Assembly: GCF_025717045.1 (NCBI RefSeq)
Contig: NZ_JAOVZN010000006.1
Location: 1,071,435 to 1,135,434 of the forward strand
Source: Flavobacterium sp. SH_e
Lineage (GTDB): Bacteria > Bacteroidota > Bacteroidia > Flavobacteriales > Flavobacteriaceae
Direction of reading: 5' to 3'
Length of the DNA: 64,000 nt
In this document: in pieces, positions 47,933 to 56,195 of the stretch
Position numbering within the stretch: the first letter of the stretch is position 1
Layout: every line of letters starts with the position of its first letter
Made by a program: the position numbers and the translations under genes
Notes under the pieces: generated by a model
What the model saw: the letters and a program-made list of their open reading frames with translations, nothing else
Database searches by the model: none
Told to the model about the DNA's origin: nothing

Positions 47933-50005
47933 TTGATTTCACAAAGCACCATTGACTCTGTTTTTGAAACTGCTCGAGTAGAGGAGGTTATCGGCGATTT
48001 TGTCAATTTAAAACGCGCAGGAAGTAATTTTAAAGGTTTGAGTCCATTCTCAGATGAGCGTTCTCCTTCGTTCATGGTTTCTCCAGCGAAAGGAATCTGG
48101 AAAGATTTTAGTACAGGAAAAGGTGGAAATTCTGTTAAATTTTTAATGGAACATTCGCAGTTTACCTATCCAGAAGCCATTCGTTATTTAGCCAAAAAAT
48201 ACAATATCGAAATTGAAGAAACGGAACAAACTGAAGCAGAAAAAGCAAATACAGATCTTCGTGAAAGTATGTATTTGGTTTCTGAATTTGCTGCGAAGTA
48301 TTTTCAAGATGTTTTAATAAATTCTGAAGAAGGAAAAGCGATTGGTTTATCTTATTTTAAAGAAAGAGGATTTACGAATGAAACCATTAAAAAATTCAAT
48401 TTAGGATATTCTCCAGAAACTTGGGATGCTTTGACGAAAGAAGCCTTGGGGAAAGGTTATAAATTAGAATTTCTAGAAAGTACAGGTTTAACAATTCCGA
48501 GAGAAGATAGACCATTTGACCGATTTAAAGGGCGTGTAATGTTTCCGATTCAAAGTATGTCAGGTCGTGTTTTAGGTTTTGGAGGACGTATTTTAACGAA
48601 TGATAAAAAAGCAGCAAAATATCTGAATTCGCCAGAAAGTGATATTTACCATAAAAGTAAAGTCCTTTACGGAATTTATCATGCTAAACAAGCAATTGCC
48701 AAACAAAACAATTGTTATTTGGTGGAAGGTTATACCGATGTAATTCAGTTTAGTCAAGCTGGAATAGAGAATGTTGTAGCTTCTTCTGGAACGGCTTTAA
48801 CGCCAGATCAGATTCGTTTAATAAATCGTCTGACGCGAAATATAACCGTTCTTTTTGATGGAGATGCAGCTGGTTTAAGAGCTTCTATTCGAGGAATAGA
48901 TTTGATTTTGGAAGAAGGAATGAATGTAAGAGTTTGTTCTTTTCCTGATGGAGAAGATCCAGACAGTTTTGCTCGAAAAAATTCTCATGACGATTTAGTT
49001 GCTTATTTAGAAAATAACAGCAAAGACTTTATACAGTTTAAAGCTTCGATTTTAATGGGCGAAGCTAAAAATGACCCCATAAAAAAAGCCGATTTGATTC
49101 GTGATATGGTTGCGAGTATTTCTAAAATACCAGATCGTATTCAGCGTGAAGTCTATATTCAAGAATGTGCTCGAATCATGGATATTTCGGAGCAGGTCCT
49201 GACAAGTACTTTGGCTCAGTTAATTCAGAAAGATATAGCGGAAGCCAATAAAAAGCAGAAACAAGAGCAAAAACCTTTTGAAGTTCATAGAAATCAGCCT
49301 CCACAAGCAGGTACGTTTTCAGGAGGAGATCCGGAAGATCCAAGAACTGGGCCGCCAGAAGGTTATGATTATCCAGGCGATCCAGGATATTATCCGCAAG
49401 AACAAACCCAAAAAGTAGATATTTTATATGGTTTTGAAAGGAAAATTATAGAAATTCTATTATTGTACGGAAGTGTGGTTGAAAATTTTGAAGATGTTTT
49501 CTTAAAAGCTGATGAAGAAGGAAATGTAAAAGAGGTTTCTGAAAAACGACAATATAAAGTATTTGAAAAAATTTATTTGAGTCTGCAGGAAGATGAGGTA
49601 GAACTCTCAAATACTTTGTTTAAGAATATTTATAATAATATTATTGACTTCTATAACCAAAATGAGACTTTTAGTTTAGATAAATATTTAATGCATTTAG
49701 AGCCTGAATTTGCTCAGGAAGTAACTAATATTTTGATGGAAGACGAAAGGTTAACCATTCATAATTGGGAAGGACAGAATATTTTTCCAAAACATAAATC
49801 GGAAACTATCGAATTGAATGTTTCAGATACCATTTTCTCAATGCGATGGTATTTGGTTTCTGGAATTATTGCAGAATTGAAAAATTCGCTGTTGAATGAT
49901 CCGCAGGAAGATAATTCAGAAGTTTTGAGTATGGTTGTCGATTATTCTAAACTACTAAATAATTTTTCGAAGAAATTAGGCCGAGTAGTGGTGCCTTATC
50001 ACTAA
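47933..50005 (+). CDS. dnaG: DNA primase without the usual zinc-finger cysteines
   Basis: DnaG makes RNA primers for replication. It has 690 residues. The TTG start at 47933 has no upstream alternative and gives the family N-terminus ISQSTIDSVFETARVEEVIG. The zinc-binding domain is recognisable as GLSPFSDERSPSFMVSPAKG and GIWKDFSTGKGGNSVKF, but the four ligands of the canonical CHC2 motif are replaced by Ser37, Ser40, Asp58 and Thr61. The TOPRIM core is intact: YLVEGYTDVIQF and LFDGDAAGLR. A Pro/Gly/Gln-rich linker near 440-485 precedes the helicase-binding C-terminus. Confidence 0.95.
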   Translation: MISQSTIDSVFETARVEEVIGDFVNLKRAGSNFKGLSPFSDERSPSFMVSPAKGIWKDFSTGKGGNSVKFLMEHSQFTYPEAIRYLAKKYNIEIEETEQTEAEKANTDLRESMYLVSEFAAKYFQDVLINSEEGKAIGLSYFKERGFTNETIKKFNLGYSPETWDALTKEALGKGYKLEFLESTGLTIPREDRPFDRFKGRVMFPIQSMSGRVLGFGGRILTNDKKAAKYLNSPESDIYHKSKVLYGIYHAKQAIAKQNNCYLVEGYTDVIQFSQAGIENVVASSGTALTPDQIRLINRLTRNITVLFDGDAAGLRASIRGIDLILEEGMNVRVCSFPDGEDPDSFARKNSHDDLVAYLENNSKDFIQFKASILMGEAKNDPIKKADLIRDMVASISKIPDRIQREVYIQECARIMDISEQVLTSTLAQLIQKDIAEANKKQKQEQKPFEVHRNQPPQAGTFSGGDPEDPRTGPPEGYDYPGDPGYYPQEQTQKVDILYGFERKIIEILLLYGSVVENFEDVFLKADEEGNVKEVSEKRQYKVFEKIYLSLQEDEVELSNTLFKNIYNNIIDFYNQNETFSLDKYLMHLEPEFAQEVTNILMEDERLTIHNWEGQNIFPKHKSETIELNVSDTIFSMRWYLVSGIIAELKNSLLNDPQEDNSEVLSMVVDYSKLLNNFSKKLGRVVVPYH

Positions 50006-50010
50006 AAAGA

Positions 50011-50055
50011 AAAAACTCTATCTTTTTTGATTCATCAAATAAGATAGAGTTTTTA
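50011..50055. terminator. Bidirectional terminator between dnaG and the response regulator
   Basis: AAAAACTCTATCTT pairs with AAGATAGAGTTTTT around a loop of about 17 bases; the A-run and T-run make it two-way. Confidence 0.9.
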
Positions 50056-50100
50056 TAAAGGTTTTCGATTTGCTTAAAATTAAGGTAGTCGAGATTGTAA

Positions 50101-50730
50101 TTAAATAATTTCTAAAGTCTTAGCTTTATTTACTAAGTCAACTAAATTAGTAACATTTAATTTAGTTAATAATCTCAGTTTGTAAGTACTGATCGTTTTT
50201 TCGTTCAGATTTAAGATTTTAGAGATTTCATTGTTTTTCTTACCATCACTTAAGTAACGTAAAACTTCGATCTCACGATTTGAAAGTTTTCTGTACAGAC
50301 GCTCGCTTTTACTTTGTTTAGCGATAAGTGCCATGTTTTTGCGTACTGTTTCGTTGATGATAATTTTTCCTTCGTGTACTTTAATAATAGAATGACCTAA
50401 TGTTTCAAGTTTTTCTGTTTTGTGTACATACCCAGAAACTCCTGCTTTAATTGCGTTAGGAGCATACATTTGCTCAGCAAGATCACTGAAAATAACAATT
50501 TTTGTTTTTGGGAAATTTTTCAGGATAGATTTAATTTCAAAGATGCTTGAAAGACCTTCTAATTCTAGATCTAAAATTAGAATGTCGATCTCCTTCGTTT
50601 GAAGAATATCTCTAACCATTGAAAAATTGCCGACATTGGCAACAATTGAAATTTGATCGTGGTCTTTAAAATAAGACTTAACGCCAAAGTGCGTCACAGG
50701 ATGATTGTCTGCTAGACATACTTTAATCAT
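50101..50730 (-). CDS. NarL/FixJ-type response regulator, orphan
   Basis: The protein has 209 residues. The receiver domain (about 1-120) has the acidic pocket ADNH (Asp8), the phospho-acceptor Asp54 (LILDLELEG) and the lysine in YVHKTEKLE. The C-terminal LuxR-type helix-turn-helix is LSNREIEVLRYLSDGKKNNE followed by NLNEKTISTYKLRLLTKL. No histidine kinase gene is adjacent, so its partner lies elsewhere. Targets are unknown. Confidence 0.92.
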   Translation of the reverse strand: MIKVCLADNHPVTHFGVKSYFKDHDQISIVANVGNFSMVRDILQTKEIDILILDLELEGLSSIFEIKSILKNFPKTKIVIFSDLAEQMYAPNAIKAGVSGYVHKTEKLETLGHSIIKVHEGKIIINETVRKNMALIAKQSKSERLYRKLSNREIEVLRYLSDGKKNNEISKILNLNEKTISTYKLRLLTKLNVTNLVDLVNKAKTLEII

Positions 50731-50822
50731 AATTTTTACCTTTTTTAGAATTGTTCATGTTTTTGGAGTGGTAAAATTAATAAATAAATTCTGTAATAAC
50801 TCGCAGAGAATGTTAAAATCTA

Positions 50823-51629
50823 TTATTTTAACGTTTTTGGTATCAAACAAACTGGAATTGGATCCATTTTGTGCTTATTGCTGGTGTTTAATCTTTTATA
50901 AATTTCAAAGACAGATTTTTCTCTCCCTTCAAAGTCAGATGCCGTATTTCCTGACTCCGCCGCTAACATTGCCCATTCTAATTCGTCATAACTTGCACCT
51001 AATTGATCCTCATCTGTACGATTATCGCCAAATAATCCATCTGTAGGAGCAGCTGTTAAAATTGACTGTGGAATTTGCAAAAATTCTCCCAATGCATATA
51101 CATCAGATTTCATTAAATCAGCAATCGGACTCAAATCGACGCCGCCGTCTCCATATTTTGTGTAAAAACCTACACCAAAATCTTCAACTTTGTTTCCAGT
51201 TCCGGCAACAAGTAAACCATGAATTCCGGCTAAATAATATAAAGAAGTCATTCTAATACGTGCACGCGTATTTGCTAAAGCCAAATTTACTTTTGCTTCG
51301 TCAGCTGTTGAAGGCACTGCACTTTTAAATGATTCAAAAACTCCTGTCAAATCTGTCTGAATATCAGAAACATTTGGAAAACGTTTTTTAAGTTGTTCAA
51401 TATGTTCTTTGGCTCTATTTACTTGGCTTTCTGCCTGATGAATTGGCATTTCTACACATAAAACTTTCAGTCCTGTCTGCGCACATAAAGTTGAAGTTAC
51501 TGCAGAATCTACACCTCCAGAGATTCCGATTACAAAACCATTTACTTTTGCACTAGTAGCATAATTTTTTAACCACTCTACAATATGCGTATTTACCTTT
51601 TCTGTCTGAATTGTGCTTTTTTTAGCCAT
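50823..51629 (-). CDS. nadE: NAD+ synthase (short form)
   Basis: NadE converts nicotinate adenine dinucleotide to NAD with ATP. The 268 residues match the short form without a glutaminase domain, so it should use ammonia. The PP-loop SGGVDS is at 37-42. Other conserved parts are VAGTGNKVEDFGVGFYTKYG and GGVDLSPIADLMKSDVYALG, then APTDGLFGDNRTDEDQLGAS. It is divergent from gldB with a 99-bp spacer. Confidence 0.96.
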   Translation of the reverse strand: MAKKSTIQTEKVNTHIVEWLKNYATSAKVNGFVIGISGGVDSAVTSTLCAQTGLKVLCVEMPIHQAESQVNRAKEHIEQLKKRFPNVSDIQTDLTGVFESFKSAVPSTADEAKVNLALANTRARIRMTSLYYLAGIHGLLVAGTGNKVEDFGVGFYTKYGDGGVDLSPIADLMKSDVYALGEFLQIPQSILTAAPTDGLFGDNRTDEDQLGASYDELEWAMLAAESGNTASDFEGREKSVFEIYKRLNTSNKHKMDPIPVCLIPKTLK

Positions 51630-51658
51630 AATAGTTTAAGTTTTAAGATACAGGGATG

Positions 51659-51666
51659 TATATTTG
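51659..51666 (+). promoter_or_regulatory. -7 element of gldB
   Basis: TATATTTG fully matches the TAnnTTTG consensus, 62 bp before the gldB ATG, in the nadE-gldB divergent region. Confidence 0.5.
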
Positions 51667-51728
51667 CAGAATTATTTTGAGTATGCAATTACTTAAAATT
51701 CTGATAACACAAATCTAATTAAAATAAA

Positions 51729-52685
51729 ATGAAAATTTATCGCTTTGCAGTGGTTCTATGCCTGTTTTTTTTATCCTGTGATCAAAAAAGTAAGGTTGAA
51801 AAAGAAGTAGAAGAAATTCCAGTTGATATTAAAGTAGAACGTTTTGATAAAGTGTTTTTTGAAACCAAACCTCAAGATCTTGCAAAGATAAAAAAGCAAT
51901 ATCCGTTTTTCTTCCCTGGAAACGATGACAATATTTGGATTCAGAAAATGAATGATCCAATCTGGAGAGAAGTTTATGACGAAGTTCAGAAAAAATACAG
52001 CAATTTTGAACCTGTTCGTAAAGAGTTTGACGGGCTTTTTCAACACATAAAATATTATTTTCCTAAAACTAAAATCCCTAAAGTAATTACGGTTATTGGA
52101 GAAATGGACTATAGTGCAAAAGCAATTTATGCAGATAGTCTTGTAGTTGTTGCTTTGGAGCTTTATTTAGGAAAAGATCATAAGTTTTATGAGTTCCCAA
52201 ATTATTTAAAACAAAATTTCGAAGAAAGGCAGATTATGCCAGATGTGGTTTCTAGTTTTTCTTATAGAAATATTCCAAATTCATTAGATAAAAGTTTAGT
52301 TGCTCAGATGGTTTTTGAAGGGAAACAGCTTTATGCAAAAGATTTGCTTCTTCCAGAATACACAGATGCAGAAAAAATAGGATATACTCCAGAACAAATT
52401 AAATGGTGTGAAGAAAATGAAGCTTATATGTGGCGCTATTTCATAGAAAATGAAATGCTTTACAGTGACGATCCAAAATTAAGAACACGATTTATAACAC
52501 CAGCACCTTTCTCTAAATTCTTTTTAGAAATAGATAATGATTCTCCAGGACGAGTAGGAACTTGGATCGGATGGCAAATGGTACGTTCATACATGAAAAA
52601 TAATAGTAATGTTTCTTTGGCAGAATTATTTAAAATTGATGCAAAAGAAATCTTCGAAAAATCAAAATATAAACCTAAGAAATAA
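51729..52685 (+). CDS. gldB: Gliding motility lipoprotein GldB
   Basis: GldB is a lipoprotein required for gliding motility in F. johnsoniae. It has 318 residues with the lipobox FFLSCDQKS (cysteine at 18). The mature part contains KVERFDKVFFETKPQDLAKI, YFPKTKIPKVITVIGEMDYS, and the C-terminal RVGTWIGWQMVRSYMKNNSN shared with the GldB/DUF2268-like fold. The start of gldC overlaps its stop (TAATG). The gldB-gldC order is a well-known Flavobacterium pair. Confidence 0.95.
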   Translation: MKIYRFAVVLCLFFLSCDQKSKVEKEVEEIPVDIKVERFDKVFFETKPQDLAKIKKQYPFFFPGNDDNIWIQKMNDPIWREVYDEVQKKYSNFEPVRKEFDGLFQHIKYYFPKTKIPKVITVIGEMDYSAKAIYADSLVVVALELYLGKDHKFYEFPNYLKQNFEERQIMPDVVSSFSYRNIPNSLDKSLVAQMVFEGKQLYAKDLLLPEYTDAEKIGYTPEQIKWCEENEAYMWRYFIENEMLYSDDPKLRTRFITPAPFSKFFLEIDNDSPGRVGTWIGWQMVRSYMKNNSNVSLAELFKIDAKEIFEKSKYKPKK

Positions 52686-53017
52686 TGGCAAATATAAACT
52701 CAGAGATTAAATTCAATATAGAATTAGACGAAAACCGCGTTCCAGAAAAACTAACATGGAGTGCTCAAGATGGAGGAGTGCAAGCGGAAGAAGCTAAAGC
52801 GATCATGTTGTCTATTTGGGACAGCAAAGCAAAAGAAACAATGCGTATCGATTTGTGGACGAAAGATATGCCGGTAGACGAAATGAAGATTTTCTTTCAC
52901 CAGACTTTAGTTGCAATGTCGGATACTTTCAAACGCGCAACAGATGATGAAAAAATGTCTGATACGATGAAAGATTTTTGTGATTACTTCGCAGAAAAAT
53001 TAGAGCTTACGAAATAG
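52685..53017 (+). CDS. gldC: Gliding motility protein GldC
   Basis: GldC is a small cytoplasmic protein of 110 residues with no signal, encoded with gldB. Family sequences are visible as IKFNIELDENRVPEKLTWSA, EEAKAIMLSIWDSKAKETMR and the end MKDFCDYFAEKLELTK. It was reported to improve gliding function rather than be essential. It overlaps gldB by one base and ends in a terminator. Confidence 0.95.
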   Translation: MANINSEIKFNIELDENRVPEKLTWSAQDGGVQAEEAKAIMLSIWDSKAKETMRIDLWTKDMPVDEMKIFFHQTLVAMSDTFKRATDDEKMSDTMKDFCDYFAEKLELTK

Positions 53018-53036
53018 TTAAAATTTTAAATAAATG

Positions 53037-53080
53037 AAAATCTCAAATTCCAATCTTAATATTGGGTTTGGGATTTTTTT
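53037..53080 (+). terminator. Terminator after gldC
   Basis: AAATCTCAAATTCCAAT pairs with ATTGGGTTTGGGATTT (with G-T pairs) around a short loop and is followed by a T-run. Confidence 0.8.
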
Positions 53081-53164
53081 ATTGTTTTAAAATAAATTGG
53101 AATTCTATTTTGTAATTAAATCTTAAAAAGGTATTTTTCCAATATCGTTTTAAGAAAAAATAAT

Positions 53165-53830
53165 ATGTGGTTTCCTTTTATTGTAAGTCTTATTGGGCTG
53201 TTTTTTTTACTTGCTAATGCCATAAGGTTTTCTGCCACATGTAAAAACAGAGATATAATGTATCGCATGATTACGATTTATTTAGGTCTCTTGTTTTGCG
53301 TTGAACTCCTCTGCAATATTATTGGATTTCTCTATCCTAATTCGAATTTTTTCCTTTCGCATTATTATTTTATTTTTCAGTTTATCACGTTAAACTTATT
53401 TTTCTACAATAGTTTTTCGAATAAGATATTCAAGCAAATTATGATAATTGTGTTTGTTTCGGTATTGCTTTTTTTAGGAGTTCAATATTATAAACGACCT
53501 TCACTTTATTGGGAGTTTAATTTGATAGAAATTGCAATAACATCAATTCCACTATTATTTTACGCATTCTATTATATTATATCGAATTTAAAAAATGTTA
53601 AGCATGATTATTTTTATTTCTGCAACGGATTAATTATTTATCTAACAAGCAGTGCGGGTATTTTTCTGTCTGGAAATAGTGACTCGGTAGTTTTTACGGA
53701 ACCGTTTTTCCTTGATTTCTGGTTCTTTAATTCTTTATTTTATATTCTATATCAGTTCTTAATCTATAAAGAATGGAAAGCTTTAAATTTTAGAAGAACA
53801 CTTAAGAGAAACTTCGAAAACAGAGCATAA
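53165..53830 (+). CDS. Integral membrane protein of unknown function
   Basis: The protein has 221 residues with about seven hydrophobic segments rich in Phe and Tyr (first WFPFIVSLIGLFFLLANAI, then YLGLLFCVELLCNIIGFLY, IMIIVFVSVLLFLGV, and the last FFNSLFYILYQFLIYKEW). A short basic tail follows (RRTLKRNFENR). I do not recognise a family. The seven-span layout and the position of charged residues do not show a clear catalytic motif. It stands alone between terminators. Confidence 0.72.
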   Translation: MWFPFIVSLIGLFFLLANAIRFSATCKNRDIMYRMITIYLGLLFCVELLCNIIGFLYPNSNFFLSHYYFIFQFITLNLFFYNSFSNKIFKQIMIIVFVSVLLFLGVQYYKRPSLYWEFNLIEIAITSIPLLFYAFYYIISNLKNVKHDYFYFCNGLIIYLTSSAGIFLSGNSDSVVFTEPFFLDFWFFNSLFYILYQFLIYKEWKALNFRRTLKRNFENRA

Positions 53831-53850
53831 ATTTTAAAATTTTCAAATAA

Positions 53851-53894
53851 AAAAAATCCCAAATTTCAAGTTTGCAATTGGAATTTGGGATTTT
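53851..53894. terminator. Bidirectional terminator between the membrane protein and engB
   Basis: AAAATCCCAAATTTC pairs with GGAATTTGGGATTTT (imperfect at the tip), with A-run and T-run flanks, between convergent genes. Confidence 0.85.
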
Positions 53895-53915
53895 AATATT
53901 GTAAGTTTTAAAAAT

Positions 53916-54536
53916 TTAAAATTCTGAATTATTTTTAAAAACTTCTTGATTCACTTGATCTATATAAGACAGAACTTCATCTTTTCCGATTGTTTCTGTC
54001 GATGAGGTTACAAAATACTGTGGCATTTCGGCCCAGTTATTAACAAACATTTGCTTTTTGTAAGCAGCAATGTGCGAATCTATTTTTGTTTTACCAATTT
54101 TATCCGCTTTAGTAAAAATAATACAGAACGGAATTTCGCTTTCGCCCATATAAGACATAAATTCGATGTCGATATTTTGAGCTTCGTGACGAATGTCAAT
54201 CAAAACAAAAGCACAAACCAATTGTTCTCTATTCTCGAAATAATCGGTAATGAACTTTTGAAAAATTGATTTTGTTTTTTTTGAAACCTTAGCGTAACCG
54301 TAACCAGGCAAATCAACTAAAAACCAATTATTATTGATTTTAAAGTGATTGATTAATTGTGTTTTTCCTGGTCTTGAGGATGTTTTGGCTAAGTTTTTAT
54401 TGTTGGTAAGCATATTTATCAAAGATGACTTACCTACATTTGATCTTCCTATAAAAGCATATTCTGGCAAAAACTCCTTTGGACATTTTGATGCATCAGA
54501 ATTGCTGATAATAAATTCGGCGGTGTTAATTTTCAT
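53916..54536 (-). CDS. engB: Ribosome-biogenesis GTPase EngB (YsxC/YihA)
   Basis: EngB is an essential GTPase for 50S subunit assembly. It has 206 residues. The G1 P-loop is GRSNVGKS (30-37), G3 is DLPGYG (74-79), G4 is FTKADK near 140 and G5 is VTSST near 177. It follows the alpha/beta hydrolase gene by 43 bp on the same strand, so both are probably co-transcribed. Confidence 0.96.
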   Translation of the reverse strand: MKINTAEFIISNSDASKCPKEFLPEYAFIGRSNVGKSSLINMLTNNKNLAKTSSRPGKTQLINHFKINNNWFLVDLPGYGYAKVSKKTKSIFQKFITDYFENREQLVCAFVLIDIRHEAQNIDIEFMSYMGESEIPFCIIFTKADKIGKTKIDSHIAAYKKQMFVNNWAEMPQYFVTSSTETIGKDEVLSYIDQVNQEVFKNNSEF

Positions 54537-54579
54537 GCTCCTTCGTTTTAAAACCTCCTTAAAAAATAAAATTTAATGG

Positions 54580-55344
54580 CTACAAATTCTTTTCAGTAAG
54601 CCATTTTTCAAGAATTTCGTTAAATTCTTCTGGGTGTTCCATCATTGCTGCGTGTCCGCATTTGTCAATCCAGTATAAAGTTGAATTTGGTAATAGTTTA
54701 TCAAATTCTTCCGCAACATTTGGTGGTGTTACAGAATCATTTTTACCCCAAATAATACAAGTTTCAACATCCATTTTTGGCAAATCTTTAGCCATATTAT
54801 GACGTATTGCACTTTTTGCAATAGTCAAAGTTTTGATTAATTTGATTCGGTCATTAGCGGTAGCGTAAACTTCATCAATCAATTCAGGAGTTGCAATTTT
54901 TGGATCATAAAATACATCTTCAGCTTTCTTTTTTATGTATTCATAATCGCCTCTTCTTGGATAACTGTCTCCCATTGCGCTTTCATAAAGACCAGAACTT
55001 CCAGTAATTACAAGTCCTGCAACTTTTTCGGGATACAACTTTGTGTGATACAGTGCAATGTGTCCTCCAAGAGAATTTCCTAAAAGAATTACCTTGTCAA
55101 AACCTTTAAAAGTGATAAAGTCTTTTACGTATTTCGCAAAACTTTTTACGTTCGTTTTTAAAATGCTTTGGGTGTATATTGGCAAATCTGGAATAACAAC
55201 TTTATATCCTTTTGTCGGGAAATATTGTGCTACACCATCAAAGTTACTTAGACCTCCCATTAAACCATGCAGTATAACGATCGGAGTTCCTTCTCCAGCC
55301 TCAAAATAGCTGTATTTGCCTTCTTTTTTATAGTGTTTGTCCAT
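54580..55344 (-). CDS. Alpha/beta-fold hydrolase
   Basis: The protein has 254 residues. The oxyanion-hole motif is VILHGLMGGLSNF near 23-35. The nucleophile elbow is LLGNSLGGHIA with Ser91. The acid is in IIWGKNDSVTPP and the histidine in DKCGHAAMMEHPEEF near 230-245. There is no signal peptide. The substrate is unknown; similar proteins are annotated as esterases or C-C hydrolases. It is the first gene of the unit with engB. Confidence 0.9.
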   Translation of the reverse strand: MDKHYKKEGKYSYFEAGEGTPIVILHGLMGGLSNFDGVAQYFPTKGYKVVIPDLPIYTQSILKTNVKSFAKYVKDFITFKGFDKVILLGNSLGGHIALYHTKLYPEKVAGLVITGSSGLYESAMGDSYPRRGDYEYIKKKAEDVFYDPKIATPELIDEVYATANDRIKLIKTLTIAKSAIRHNMAKDLPKMDVETCIIWGKNDSVTPPNVAEEFDKLLPNSTLYWIDKCGHAAMMEHPEEFNEILEKWLTEKNL

Positions 55345-55617
55345 CTAATCTAATGCCAATTTCAATTTCGACAAATATAGGGTTAATTCAACAAAAATGA
55401 ATTTTTGATGCCATTTTTTAACTAGATAATTTGAGTAGAACTTGTAAATCGTTAAAAATCAGTAATTAATGTGGTATTTGTTAAAATATTCAAATGTTAA
55501 GAAATATGCATTATAATCAATTTTTTAAGAAAATTAGCGCATTATTTTTTTGAATGAATAACGTATTTAAGAATCTGTTAATTAATAGTTAACGTATTGA
55601 TTGATTGTTAATTATGG

Positions 55618-55677
55618 AAAGTGGTAGCAAAGTGGTTAAACTTATTAACAAAGTGGTATAAAGTGGTAAAATGTGGT
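55618..55677 (+). promoter_or_regulatory. Phased AAAGTGGT boxes: probable MraZ operator
   Basis: AAAGTGGT occurs exactly at 55618, 55629, 55650 and 55660, with a fifth degenerate copy AATGTGGT at 55670. The steps are 11, 21, 10 and 10 bp, so all boxes lie on one face of the helix, with one position (about 55639) eroded. MraZ is known to bind repeated TGGG- or AAAGTG-type boxes spaced by about 10 bp ahead of its own gene. The array overlaps the -33 region. Confidence 0.85.
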
Positions 55678-55688
55678 AATATTTTTTA

Positions 55689-55696
55689 TATTTTTG
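55689..55696 (+). promoter_or_regulatory. -7 element of the dcw operon
   Basis: TATTTTTG matches TAnnTTTG, 12 bp after the last MraZ-type box and 26 bp before the TTG start of mraZ. No -33 TTG is present; the boxes occupy that place. Confidence 0.6.
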
Positions 55697-55721
55697 CTGT
55701 ATAACATGTTAACTAGTTTTT

Positions 55722-56195
55722 TTGAACACAATTGTTGGAACATATGAATGTAAAGTCGATGCTAAAGGAAGGCTAATGATGCCTGCTCCTTTAAAAAAGC
55801 AATTGACGGCTTCTCTTCAAGACGGATTCGTTTTGAAGCGTTCTGTTTTTCAGCCGTGTTTAGAATTATATCCTATGGTAGAGTGGGATGCGATGATGAA
55901 AAAAATCAACAAGCTTAATCGCTTTGTAAAAAAGAACAACGATTTCATTAGAAGGTTTACTGCTGGTGTTAAAGTGGTTGAGGTTGATGCATTGGGAAGA
56001 CTGCTTGTTCCAAAAGATTTGGTAACGTTTGCAAGTATTTCTAAAGATGTGGTTTTTTCATCTGCGGTTAATATTGTTGAGATTTGGGACAAAGATTTAT
56101 ACGAGAAATCAATAAGCGGCGAAGATATGGATTTTGCAGATTTAGCCGAAGAAGTAATGGGAAATATTAATGACGACGAAGATGGAATATCATAA
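55722..56195 (+). CDS. mraZ: Division/cell-wall cluster regulator MraZ
   Basis: MraZ is a ring-forming transcription factor of the AbrB-like fold that controls its own dcw operon. It has 157 residues with the two tandem SpoVT/AbrB-type halves: VGTYECKVDAKGRLMMPAPL near 5-24 and VVEVDALGRLLVPKDLVTFA near 86-105. The start is TTG at 55722; no ATG exists upstream in frame and the family N-terminus follows directly. The start of rsmH overlaps its end. Confidence 0.95.
   Translation: MNTIVGTYECKVDAKGRLMMPAPLKKQLTASLQDGFVLKRSVFQPCLELYPMVEWDAMMKKINKLNRFVKKNNDFIRRFTAGVKVVEVDALGRLLVPKDLVTFASISKDVVFSSAVNIVEIWDKDLYEKSISGEDMDFADLAEEVMGNINDDEDGIS

Larger units (their letters stand above)
55345..55721. 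other. Upstream region of the dcw cluster
   Basis: No gene is seen. The left half is AT-rich and serves the divergent hydrolase gene. The right half carries the five AAAGTGGT-type boxes (55618-55677), the -7 element (55689-55696) and a short leader to mraZ. Confidence 0.65.

Noticed and set aside
50705..51046. 113-codon plus-strand frame across the nadE 3' end
   Set aside because: It lies antisense to well-conserved NadE codons and has no family-like content.
55618..55677. Reading the AAAGTGGT array as a CRISPR or simple tandem repeat
   Set aside because: The 8-bp boxes have a helical-turn spacing with short unrelated spacers just before mraZ, which fits an operator and not a CRISPR array.
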